64,000 bases of DNA from Rheum nobile. Its lineage: Eukaryota > Streptophyta > Magnoliopsida > Caryophyllales > Polygonaceae. Position 1 is the stretch's first letter. The number at the start of each line of letters is the position of its first letter. Shown piece after piece: positions 31,632 through 41,879 of the stretch. A program made the translations under genes and the position numbers. Below the pieces are notes generated by a model. It ran no database searches and was not told where the DNA came from. It worked only from the letters and a program-made list of their open reading frames with translations. The DNA lies in NCBI GenBank assembly GCA_027886185.1, contig WOAB01000127.1, positions 2,294,001 to 2,358,000 of the forward strand, given 5' to 3'.

Positions 31632-34600
31632 CCTAATGGAGAACGTTTGGTGGGAACCAAGCATCTGTCCGACTTTCCAATTACCATTCTGGGTAAGGAA
31701 TTCGAGGCAGATCTAATCTGCATAGCCATGACTCCATACGACATTATCCTAGGTATGGATTGGCTGATGCATCACAAGGCGGTGATCGACTTCAGTTCAA
31801 GAATGGTGGTGGTGTCATCTGGGGGCCAGTTCGTGTGCAAGTTCAAAGGTCGGAATGACGCTGATAACGACAAGCTCATCAATGTGATGGCTGCGTTTAA
31901 GCTACTACGACAAGGATGTGTCGGGTACCTTTGCTACTTGGATTCGCCCGTGAAGGATGGACCTGAGGTTCTTGATATTCCTGTAGTTAGGGAGTTTTCG
32001 GATGTCTTTTCGGAAGAAATTCCTGGATTACCCCCGAACCGTGACGTAGAGTTTTCAATTGATCTTGAGCCTGGTACGGCGCCGATTTCCAAATCACCGT
32101 ATCGGATGGCTCCAGCTGAGATGCAAGAATTGAAGAATCAACTTGAAGATCTTCTTGACAAAGGTTATGTCAGGCCGAGTGCATCGCCGTGGGGTGCTCC
32201 GGTATTGTTCGTCAAAAAGAAGGACGGATCGTTCCGACTTTGTATCGACTACCGAGAGTTGAACAAGGTGACGATCAAGAACAAGTATCCTTTGCCTAGG
32301 ATTGATGACCTGTTGGACCAGTTGCAGGGAGCAAAGGTTTTCTTCAAGATCGACCTGAGATCTGGATATCATCAACTCAGGATTCATGAGTAGAACATTC
32401 CTAGAACTGCATTCAGGACCAGATATGGTCATTACGAGTTCGTAGTGATGCCTTTTGGGCTTACAAATGCTCCAGTTGTCTTTATGGATTTGATGAACCG
32501 ATGTTTTCACCAGTACTTGGATAAGTTCATGGTGGTCTTCATCGACGACATTCTGATCTATTCTCCGAATGAAGAAGTCCACGAGGAACATCTACGGATT
32601 GCCTTGTCAATCCTTAGACAACATCAGATTTTTGCTAAATTGTCTAAATGTGAATTCTGGATAAAGGAAGTGGCTTTCTTAGGCCACGTGATCAATAAAA
32701 ATGGGGTTATGGTTGATCCCCAAAAGATTGAAGCGGTGGCTAATTGGACACAACCCTAGAACGTGAAGGAGGTGCGCAGTTTTCTTGGGCTTGTCGGGTA
32801 TTATAGACGGTTCGTGGAGGGGTTTTCAAAGACCGCTCTACCTATGACCAATCTACTCCGCAAGGTTCACAAGAAGTTTGTCTGGAATGACAAGTGCGAG
32901 GCCAGTTTCCAGGAGTTGAAACGACGGCTGACCTCGGCACCCGTGTTAGCACTCCCAAAAGGGAACGACGATTATGTGGTCTATAGTGATGCTTCAAAGT
33001 GTGGTCTTGGTTGTGTGTTGATGCAGAGGGGCAGAGTCATTGCTTACGCATCTAGACAACTCAAGACTTACGAAGAAAACTATCCGACCTATGATCTTGA
33101 GTTAGCAGCGGTTGTCTTTGCGCTGAAGATTTGGAGGCATTACCTCTACGGTATAAGATGCCAAGTCTTCACTGACCACAAAAGTCTCAAGTATATATTT
33201 ACTCAAAAGGAGCTAAATATGAGACAACGCCGCTGGCTAGAGTTGCTCAAGGACTACGACATGGAGTTGTTGTATCATCCGGGCAAGGCTAATGTAGTAG
33301 CTGATGCACTAAGCCGGAAGACAACGCACGAGACTGTAGTTTCTCTACTTACTGCTCAAACCAAGCTAAACCAAGAGTCATGCGACATTGAAGTCTTGTA
33401 TGACCAGCGTAAAGGATACCTGAGTATGATGGAAATTCAGGCTACACTGCTGGATCAGATCAAAGAAAAGCAAGTCGATGACATCATCTTGGTGAAGTTA
33501 AGCAGTGAAGTGATGGATGGGAAAGCTCCCAGTTTTGTGATTCAGGATGATGGAACACTTTGGTTTTAGGATCGGATCTGTGTGCCTGACACAGAAGGTC
33601 TTCGTCAATTGGTGATGAGAGAAGCTCATTCATCTGCTTATTCTGTGCATCTTGGCTCTAGCAAGATGTACAAGGATCTCAGGAAGAAGTTTTGGTGGCC
33701 AAACATGAAGTGGGACGTAGCAGACTTTGTGGCAAAGTGCTTAACTTGCCAGAAGGTCAAGATCGAACACCGCAGGCCAGGTGGTGAGTTGCTACCTCTC
33801 CTAGTGCCAGAATGGAAATGGGAGGACATCGCCATGGACTTCGTCACTGGGCTACCCAAGACTCGAAGTCAGAGAAATGCTATTTGGGTAATTGTGGATA
33901 GGCTTATGAAGAGTGCTCATTTCATAGCCATCAAGACCACATGGGAAACCCAAAAGTTAGCAGAAGTCTACCAAAAGGAGATTGTCCGTTTATATGGCAT
34001 TCCTAAGACCATTGTATCGGATCGAGATGGCCGTTTCATGTCAAGGTTCTGGCAGGAACTTCATAAGGCTATGGGAACCGAGTTGAGGTTCAGCACCGCG
34101 TTTCATCCTCAGACAGATGGTCAGTCTAAAAGGACCATCCAGACCATGGAGGATATGCTTAGAGCTTGTGTACTCGATCGTCCGACTAGCTGGGAGGACA
34201 ACTTGAGTCTGATTGAGTTCACGTACAACAATAGCTGGCATGCTACAATTAAGATGGCTCTGTTTGAAGCTTTGTATGGTCGGAGATGCAGATCTCCAAT
34301 TTGTTGGGATGATAATGCCGACAAAATTCTGCTTGGACCAAAGTTGGTCGAAAGGACGGCTTCAGAGTCGACAGAAGTCCTACACAGATCGGAAGCGCAG
34401 GACTGTCGAGTTCGAGGTCGGTGACAAGGTTTTTATCAAGGTATCGCCATCCAAAGGAGTTTTCAGATTTGGTAAGCGTGGGAAGCTTAACCCTCGCTAC
34501 GTGGGACCATTCGAGATTCTGGATAGAGTAGGATCTCTAGCGTACCGCTTGGCGTTGCCGCCATCGGCTCATCCAGTGCATAATGTGTTCCACGTATCTC

Positions 34601-34848
34601 TGCTCAGAAAGTATGTGCCAGATGAGTCTCATGTGCTGAGCTATGAGAAAATCGAGATTCAAGCTAATGGTACTTATGAGGAGATGCCCGTGCGCATTTT
34701 GGAGCGTCGTGAGAAGCAGCTGCGTAGCAAGATCGTACCGTTGGTACGGATTCAGTGGTCCAAGTCTGGATCGGAGGAAGTTACATGGGAAACGTGGGAA
34801 ACCGAGTTAGATATGCTCAGGCGTTCTCCCGAGTTATTTTCGACCTAA
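31632..34848 (+). pseudogene. pol of copy B: protease tail, RT, RNase H, integrase, chromodomain-like tail
   Basis: Continues the frame from 23504. Stops: TAG 32391 (shared with copy A), TAG 32757 and TAG 33567 (both CAG in copy A). RT has LCIDYRELN and FIDDILIYS. RNase H has DASKCGLG and TDHKSLKYI. Integrase has the HHCC finger and MDFVTGLP and DRDGRF, but the catalytic glutamate of GQSER is Lys (GQSKR). About 43 bp are missing near 34363 relative to copy A, shifting the frame; the correct frame resumes and ends with VTWETWETELDMLRR at 34848. The enzyme set would copy and insert the element; this copy cannot. Confidence 0.93.
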
Positions 34849-34870
34849 GTTTCGGGGTCGAAACTTCTTT

Positions 34871-34884
34871 TAAGGGGGAGGAGA
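34871..34884 (+). other. Polypurine tract of copy B
   Basis: TAAGGGGGAGGAGA immediately before the 3' LTR. Confidence 0.9.
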
Positions 34885-37336
34885 TGTGATACCCCGTATT
34901 TTGTAAGGTTATTTTGGGAATTTTGGAATTTTCCCGAGTACCCGTTTAGTACGTCGAATTTAATTCAGGTAGCTTGAGACATTCTGTAATGTGCTCTGTA
35001 TCTGTAATATTTTTCTCAGTAAAATAAAATACAGACGACGTGCTTCGGATGTTTATACGCGTTCGCGTATGATAATTTTTATCCCGGGTTAATGTCTTGC
35101 TCGTTCAAAAGCTGAATGGGTGGGAAAAGGCAAAAACGGCGACCGTCGTACAATAACGGCGCCCGCCGTCGCTGGGCCCGAGGTGTCAGGCCGTCGTCTC
35201 CTACTCTGGGCTCGCCAGGCTAGGAACGGCGACCGCCGTAATTACGGCGCCCGCCGTAGGCAAAGTTGCGGCGCCCGCCGTGATTACCCAAAAGTCTTTA
35301 ACCGTTGGTCGCCGGAGACGTCTGACAAGGCGCCGATTTAGCCTCGCCACGTCTCGCTTAGACCATCACGGTGTCCACATGATCTGTGGCTATAAAAGGA
35401 AGAGGATTGGGGTCAGACTCATGCACAAATCAAGCTGAAATCCTCAAATCCTCCTCTCGCCGGAGTTTGTGCCCCTCGCCGGAATTCTGAAGCTTTCGCC
35501 GGTGTCGTTTGGTGGTGTTTCCAGAAGCCCTTGTTAAGCCTTTTGGTTGCCTTTGGAGGTTGGAACCCAGGCAAGGCAAAAAGGGGTCGAAACGCACATC
35601 ATTTTGGTGAGTTTTTCTCTCGTTCTATCGTCGGAGTTTTTCACAGCGACCGTCGTGTTCTTTACGGCGCCCGCCGTGATGAACTGCGGTGACCGCCGCC
35701 AAGAACAGCGACCGCCGCTAGTGCCCAGAATGCCTTTGTGGATTTGGCTTGGTTGGTCGTCATCGTGGCGTCTTTCCTTTCGATTTCTTTCGCCGTTTTT
35801 AGATTCGTACTATTGTTATGTCGGATCTAACTTAGGGTTTCCTTATGGGTCGATTCGAAGGAATCTGTGTGCCAGATTTGTTCCTGTGTCGAGCCCGAAA
35901 TCCCATCGTCGTTAGGCTTCGTTCAAACTCTGCGGATTAAGGCAAGTGGTGGTTCGCTCTTGCTCGTTCGTTCCATATTTATATTAATTATCAGTAGTTT
36001 ATCTGAGTAATTAATTTGGAATGAATACTCTGTTTGTCTGGAAATGGTTTTGGTAAACTATTTTGAAAATCATATAATAGGTTGTATATCTGTTAGAACA
36101 GCGCTATTATCTATGATCGCCTTTTGGGCCTTTATGTGGAGTTATTCTGTAACTGTTATTGTGCTGTAACTGTTAGTTAACACTGTTAGATAGGAACGTT
36201 ACTCGGACTATGTCCAGTCGTTTCTTCATAATCTGGTATCGGGATGGCTTGTCTCCATCTGATACTATTCTAAGATCATGATCGGTCTCTTTCACAAGTG
36301 TGTAGAGGCAGGACACTTAGCTGGTGTCACAAACCTTTCGGTGTACGTCACTCTCGACGAAACGTATACTAAGATGTGTCTTCCCAATGGTGGGGTACAC
36401 ATGTAAAAGTCTAATAATGTGATGTGTGGTTTGTAATATAAACCAGATAAGTGCTACTCGACGCACATAATTAATAAACCTTCGGCGAGTAGTGCAGCTA
36501 AGTTATAGTGGAGCTAGGAAAACTCGTCTCGACTTTGATCATAGTACGTTCTCTTTCCAATCTGGATTCGCTGTATGCGATGAGGTTGGTCGTGAACCGA
36601 AGCATCTCAGTCAACTTTTAAATCATTGTTGTATGATTCTGTAAACATTCCAGATTTGTCATATTTCCTTAAAGACTCAATCTCTTGGAGTCTCTTTTCG
36701 AGTCGATTTCTGTGAAGATTCAGTCCTCCAAAATCTTCTCTTGTGCATACCTCTTGTTCATTCCAGTAGGAGTATGATGGTTGACTATCGTCATCGGTTG
36801 TTATTCGAGAAGCGATGAGTCTAACCTAATACGACTGCTTCGAACCATTCTGCTTTATACCCTTGCTAGTCTATTCAAGTAGACTAACCCATGAACTTTG
36901 TTCTCTGCATGTGGGCTGGTGTCATCCGTTCGATTCGGCACATCAGATAGAAAGTAGCTCAGAAGATTAGAAGGACTATGGAGTCGACGGTGGTTTTTGA
37001 ACGTTTTAGTTATTTCTTTAATCAGGTTGAGATCTTTTGGACAATGACTTTGGTTGTAATGTGTTTTATAATACTTCCGCTGTACACTACTTTATAAGAC
37101 TTTCGATGTATTTGGTTTAAACTCTGTGTTAGCCTATTCGGGATTGGGTTGTAATCTCGTAACTCATGTTTCCTTGACAATGTTATGTTTTGGAATTGAA
37201 TGCTTTTATCATTACATATCATTTGTATTTCCTAAATTATATTTAAATGGTAAAGCCTTGGGTGATCTCGGTAAGGAACACTAGGGTCACTGGAGGTAAT
37301 ACCTTTCCAAAAGGGTTAAGTTTTAGGGGTGTTACA
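34885..37336 (+). repeat. 3' LTR of copy B
   Basis: 2452 bp with the same ends as the 5' LTR; TATA-like box at 35390-35399 and palindrome cluster at 35137-35283. Followed by GATGC, the mutated target duplicate. Confidence 0.95.
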
Positions 37337-37341
37337 GATGC

Positions 37342-38020
37342 AACCCGATGTATGTATCTTTTCCTTTGTCTTTCTTTCTTCGTTTTGCATTATTTTTTGG
37401 TGTGTTTTTGCTTTGTGTTTGTTTTTCGTTTTTGCTCCTGACTAACCTGCAGGGAAGAGACCCATGCTCATTGAAGAAGGTGTTTCCACACCAATGTAAG
37501 TATCTCCTGTCCCTGTACTAGTCACCCCCGTGAAAACCTTAAACGTGGGGGCAAAAAAAAAAGTTTATTAAAAAAAAAATAAAAAAAATTGTTGTTGTAC
37601 GAGTATGAGCTGTCCCGCAGTACCATGGAGAGGGGTGCGCATGTTGCCAACGGAGGAAGTTTTCGCTACACAAATTTTTGGCAACGATGGCGGCCCCACA
37701 GTCGACATCTGCGAAGGAAGACCACTCATGGCCCACTCCCCGTTCATATGGCCCATTTTTGGTGGTATTTGAAGGCCGTACAACCCCGTTATCATTGTTC
37801 AACCACTACTCACCAAGTGGTACCTTATGGTTGCACGGTAGAAGATGATGCTGGAATTGATGAGGCACCCGCCCAACACCAGAGACCTGGGCATTTATTG
37901 AGAAGACCGCCAACAACAACGGAAGTGTCCAAGCCAACTCAGCGACATTTGTGAGCTTATCCCTTCTTTTCCCTGTGCTTTATTCTTTTGTCTTTCATTA
38001 CATTGAGGACAATGCAATGT
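37342..38020 (+). other. Athila-A region between protease and 3' end, with an uncharacterised 121-aa frame
   Basis: Occupies the place of ORF2 in Athila-B but is not similar to it. The frame 37589-37954 is open and rich in His, Arg and Thr with no recognised motif; its reality as a gene is doubtful. A-rich stretches (37551-37590) look like an old insertion remnant. Confidence 0.4.
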
Positions 38021-38037
38021 TTAAGCATGGGGGAGGG
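38021..38037 (+). other. Internal polypurine tract, Athila-A
   Basis: TTAAGCATGGGGGAGGG after CATTGAGGACAATGCAATG; about 615 bp before the terminal tract. Confidence 0.72.
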
Positions 38038-38118
38038 TTTTATATTTCCTATGTCGCTGAGGAGAAAAATAAAAAGAGCCAAAAATTGGAACAAAAGGCT
38101 AAAATTGAAATCCTGGTA

Positions 38119-38146
38119 TAGGTCGAAAACCCAAAAGGGTGGCCTA
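38119..38146 (+). promoter_or_regulatory. 28-nt hairpin 1 in Athila-A 3' region
   Basis: TAGGTCG pairs with TGGCCTA (two G-U), AAAA bulge, CCC/GGG stem, AAAA loop. Corresponds in order to 25263-25290. Confidence 0.75.
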
Positions 38147-38251
38147 GGTAATAAGCAGGTGGCTTGGACCAGCATTACGCTGGGGTAAAAAAATGGTCTA
38201 GAGTGATGTGAGTTATATTGTGAACACATCTATGAAAAAAAAAATGAGTGG

Positions 38252-38279
38252 CTTGGTGAAAACCCGAAAGGGCGCCTTG
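38252..38279 (+). promoter_or_regulatory. 28-nt hairpin 2 in Athila-A 3' region
   Basis: CTTGGTG against CGCCTTG (two T-T mismatches), AAAA bulge, CCC/GGG stem, GAAA loop. Starts 133 bp after hairpin 1. Confidence 0.7.
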
Positions 38280-38634
38280 GCAAAATGAGTGAAAAGAAGA
38301 AGAGTGAATTTTAGGAATCCTCATTTTGGCGTGGCGACATAAGAAGAGGTGATATAAGGAGGATTCGGGTAGGTCACTCTGGGAGGCATAAGGAGTCATA
38401 TATGGAGGCTAGGATTAGAGGTTACTCACACCATTGGATGTCCGGGTTAAGCTTAGGGGAAGTACTCTGCTTGCCCCTTAAGCTTGTTGAGTTATGGATG
38501 TGTCGTGAATGAGATTGGTGCCAGGAGCTTGGCATGGGTTATGTGACTCTTAGTTGGAGGACATGCTTCCTGAGATCTTGGGTGTTGCATTGGAGGGTAA
38601 ATTCTTTATTAGTTTACTCGAGGACGAGCAAAGG

Positions 38635-38652
38635 TCTAAGCATGGGGGAGTT
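38635..38652 (+). other. Terminal polypurine tract, Athila-A
   Basis: TCTAAGCATGGGGGAGTT directly before the LTR at 38653. Confidence 0.9.
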
Positions 38653-39989
38653 TGATAAGCACTACTTTGTAGGGCTTAACTAAGAGTTATTAGAGGGTTT
38701 TATTGGTGCCATTCAGGTAGATTTAGACACATTCTTGTGCATGGCGTTTGGGGCGAAGTCTGGTGTTTTTGGAGGTGTTTGAGTTGTTTTGGATATCATA
38801 GGAGACACTGAGGAAGGAATCCACCAAAAGAAGAGGCCAAGGAACTGAAGACGAGAGGTTAGGAGGCGAAGCCAAGGAGTGAAGGCCGAGCATTAACCGC
38901 AACCGCGGGCAAGGGTGCCGCGATCGCGGTTCCTCGGGCAAGTCGAGAGTTTTCCGCAAGCGCGGAGGAATGTGAAGAGCGCGGAGCCACAAGAGGCCGC
39001 GATCGCGGTAAATGGGCCGCGATCGCGGGTCGTCGACGCTGGAAGTTCTGACTTTTCCCGAGTCTATCTTTTCTAATTTCTTTTCTTATTTTTTTCATAT
39101 TATTTCGTTTCTTTTCTTATTGGGCTAGGTCATTTGTTAGAGGCCCTATATATACTCTCTTTAGTATTAGGTTTTGGGAGTTTGTTGTTTTTGGAGAATT
39201 TCAATTCATCGTTGCCACTTTTCATACCTTTGGAGTTCATCATGTTTATGAGGAGCTAAGCCTCTTTTGCTTAGTCCGGTAATGGAAGCATAAGTTTATT
39301 CATCTGGTTGTGAGGTTTTGTTCCTATCTATCTTATCCTATTGAGTTATATCTTTTCTCTTGAGCCAATTCTTATTTGGATGTTTGTTGGTTTATCTAGA
39401 TTGATCACCTAGGTTTATTGCTTTCATTCATATTGCTAATACTAGGGAACTATTGGGCTAACGCTCTAGTTCGAGTAGCGAGCATAGATTCTTATCTACC
39501 ACTGTGGAATTTATCTATGTAGGGAATTGATTACATGTTGAATGCTTCTGGTTGAAGTGTTATGTGTATCCTGGTTAATTCTTATGTTCATTGCTGCTTT
39601 TGGGTTGAATCACTAGTGGTGCTAGGGTTATTCATTGGTAAGGGTTCTTAGGGATGGTTTCCCTATTAATCTACACAAGATCAGGACATGAATAACCGAA
39701 TAGGAAGATAGGGCATAATCAAGGAACAACCTTTGAATGACTTATGTGGACATTACTTGGCAAAGTGTTTTCTCTCTTTGATATTTTCATCATATACTTA
39801 GCTGTGTTTGACTTAATTGTGACCAATCAACCTACAATCCCCCCCTTCTTGTTACTATTGCATGCGAACAACACATAGATTAATCCCTTCCTCTCTGTGG
39901 ATTCGACCCCTGCTTATCCTAACTACTTGTTTAGGTTTTGCTAGGATTTTATTTGATTGATTAGGTGATACGACTCAAGCCTGTTATCA
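38653..39989 (+). repeat. 3' LTR of Athila-A
   Basis: 1337 bp from TGATAAGCAC to TGTTATCA, with short inverted ends TGATAA/TTATCA. TATA-like CTATATATAC at 39146-39155. CCGCGATCGCGG palindrome cluster at 38896-39030. No 5' partner is present. Confidence 0.9.
38896..39155 (+). promoter_or_regulatory. LTR promoter of Athila-A: palindrome cluster and TATA box
   Basis: CCGCAACCGCGG, CCGCGATCGCGG (three times) and decayed forms lie 116-250 bp upstream of CTATATATAC. Promoter role is inferred. Confidence 0.7.
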
Positions 39990-40425
39990 GCAACACCAAG
40001 CGAGAACTTGGAGGATCTGACCCGCCTTGCAGAAAATGCGATGGCAGCCCCAAGCGAGACCTTGGAGGATCTCACCCGCCTCGAAGAGAACGTGGTGGCA
40101 ACCCCAAGCAAAAGCTAAGAGGATCTCACTCACCTCGTAGTAAACGCAGTGGCAGCCCCAAGCGAGAGCTTGGAGGATCTCACCTGCCTCGAAGAAAATG
40201 CAGTGGGAGCCCTAAGTGAGAGCTTGGAGTATCTCACCCGCCTAGAATAAAACGTGGTGGCAACCCCAAGCAAGAGCTTGGAGGATCTCACCTGCCTCGA
40301 CGAAAACGCGATGGCAGCCCCAAGCGAGTGCTTTGAGGATCTCACCCACCTTGAAGAGAACGCGGTGGCAGGCCCAAGCGAGAGCTTGGAGGATCACACC
40401 CGCCTTGAAGAGAACACATATTAAG
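39990..40425. repeat. 54-bp minisatellite array, right (about 8 units)
   Basis: Continuation of the array interrupted at 16034. The first unit starts with GCAACACCAAGC, the 12-bp sequence also present at the left junction. Confidence 0.92.
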
Positions 40426-40666
40426 AAAAAATGGCCACTGCGCAGGTTGTAATTTATTCACTGTACATGTATACAAATCTCTTACCTCTTACATAACGCG
40501 TGATTCCTCTTCTAACATGTTATTTTTCACGTCGTGGTGAGGGAAACATGACTCATCTCGTAGTTTTAGCGCGCCATCATGAGCTCCCTTGAACCGAAAT
40601 CACCCGGGCATGACATGGTTTTGCTTGCTCCCCTCAATGATAACCAAGTCATCCAAAGTGAGGAAA

Positions 40667-40685
40667 TTCCCCACGGACGGCGCCA
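40667..40685 (-). other. Primer-like site of the minisatellite LTR element
   Basis: Minus strand TGGCGCCGTCCGTGGGGAA directly after the LTR end. It resembles the GGCGCCGTCTGTGGG-type site of Tat/Retand-like plant elements (from memory). Confidence 0.7.
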
Positions 40686-40686
40686 G

Positions 40687-41650
40687 TGATGGTTCCCACG
40701 TTTATTGAGTCAATGAAATATAAATCTATTCGACATTTGCTATCAAAAGGGCGTGACCACCTTCTTCTTTATTGCATCTTGAGAGATTCAATTTTAGATT
40801 ATAAATCAATGAGTTGATTACACGAGAACCAACCACAGACCTTCAATCGTAAACTGACAAATTGAGACTCGGATCAAAGATCCTCTCAAATGAAATGATG
40901 AAGACCTATTTATAGAAGAAGCTAGCTTCAAAGCTAAGCGAACCCTCTAGGCTAAGTTTCCTAAGAGGTAAAGTCCAATTGGGCTTGTTATGCTGACTCA
41001 CCAGATTGTATCAGCTACTTGTATCACCTACATGCATCAACTACTTGCATCACCAGCATGCATCAGCTATTTGTATCACCAGCATGCATCAGCTACTTGC
41101 ATCACCAGCATACATCAACTACTTGCCTCACCAGCATGTGTCAGCTACTTGTATCACCAGCATGCATCTTCTATTTGTATCACTACCTAGGTTGAGCAAC
41201 CAGTTTGATCAAGCTTCACGTTTTTTTTGGCGAGGCGTCGGGTGTTAGATGATGTAGCCTGAAAGAACGTGATGAATTGATACGACGAGTGCTAATTTTG
41301 CAAAACATAGTTGATGCATGTTGACTCACCAGCTTTTATCAGCTACTTGTATCACCTGCATGCATCAACTACTTGCATCACCAACATGCATAAGCTATTT
41401 GCATCACCAGCATGCATAAGCTACTTGCATCACCAGCATGCATCAACTACTTGTATCACCAGCATGTATCAGCTACTTGTATCACCAGCATGCATCAACT
41501 ATTTATATCACTACCTAGGTTGAGCAACCAGTTTGATCAGGCTTCACGTTTGCTTTGGCGAGGCGTCAGGTGTCAGACGATGTAGCTTGAAAGAACGTGA
41601 TGAATTGAGACGAAGAGTGCTAATTCTGCAAAAAATAGCACGTTCCATCA
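40687..41650 (-). repeat. LTR of the minisatellite element, right copy (964 bp)
   Basis: Ends TGATGG and CCATCA. About 330 bp containing the 26-bp array plus flank is present twice (about 41000-41310 and 41320-41650), which explains why it is longer than the 615-bp left copy. Confidence 0.75.
41000..41510. repeat. 26-bp minisatellite (two arrays)
   Basis: CATGCATCAGCTACTTGCAT plus CACCAG, about seven units at 41000-41190 and seven at 41320-41510. Open in all plus frames because the unit lacks stops; not considered coding. Confidence 0.88.
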
Positions 41651-41879
41651 ATGCCTACTTCTGGGCTTACCACCACTACCTCCTGTCCCCCGTGTTCGGT
41701 GCTTATTTGCTTATGTAATTTTATTTTTAATCCATTTTCTCTTTTCATTTCCTTTTTTTGCTTATTATGTTTTTGTCTTCCTAAGTGCACCCGTCGTTCC
41801 GTATTATTTATCGGCCTGCCATTATGATTTGGTGATGTGATGTGGTTTCCCTTGTTTTTTTCCCAATGTTGTGTCTCCA
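41651..41879. other. Short stretch without recognised features
   Basis: AT-rich, no ORF or repeat recognised; lies between the small LTR element and the 1-kb tandem repeat. Confidence 0.4.

Larger units (their letters stand above)
18190..37336 (+). mobile_element. Tekay-like chromovirus, copy B (interrupted by Athila-B1)
   Basis: LTRs of 2453 and 2452 bp flank a standard chromovirus interior of about 6.1 kb, excluding the nested 8.1-kb Athila-B1. Target duplication is GAGGC (18185-18189) and GATGC (37337-37341); the unfilled motif in Athila-B confirms GAGGC as original, so the right copy has one substitution. Order: LTR, primer site, pre-gag ORF, gag, protease, RT, RNase H, integrase with chromodomain-like tail, polypurine tract, LTR. 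All ORFs carry stops. Confidence 0.95.
16035..39989 (+). mobile_element. Athila-A: 5'-truncated Athila-type element lacking pol, host of Tekay-like copy B
   Basis: Own sequence is 16035-18189 and 37342-39989. It starts inside gag (5' LTR, primer site and gag start missing), continues to protease, then passes directly to the 3' region, which matches Athila-B around the GTCCGGGAGGCAACCCG motif, so RT, RNase H and integrase are absent. A full 3' LTR (38653-39989) closes it. Flanking 12-bp direct repeats are longer than a normal LTR-element duplication. The relation to Athila is based on the gag core (NVTEDQIKLRA) and the DLGASINVLP protease. Confidence 0.85.
13582..41650 (-). mobile_element. Small LTR element with a minisatellite interior (split by a nested Athila-A)
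   Basis: Two LTRs (14617-15231 and 40687-41650) share their ends and their order of sequence blocks. Next to the right LTR the minus strand carries a primer-like site, TGGCGCCGTCCGTGGGGAA. The interior between the LTRs (15232-16034 plus 39990-40686, about 1.5 kb) is mainly 54-bp repeats with no gag or pol. A second interior copy (13582-14616) continues left of the left LTR, giving LTR-interior-LTR-interior. It looks like a TRIM/LARD-type non-autonomous element that recombined with a second copy. The outer left LTR is not in the window, and the right border at 41650 is inferred from the CCATCA end. Confidence 0.7.

Noticed and set aside
37589..37954. 121-aa frame as a new gene in Athila-A
   Set aside because: No conserved counterpart in Athila-B, atypical composition and A-rich surroundings; kept only as a doubtful frame inside a region entry.
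40990..41523. CRISPR-like look of the 26-bp and 54-bp arrays
   Set aside because: Units are directly adjacent with no unique spacers, and the context is a plant genome.
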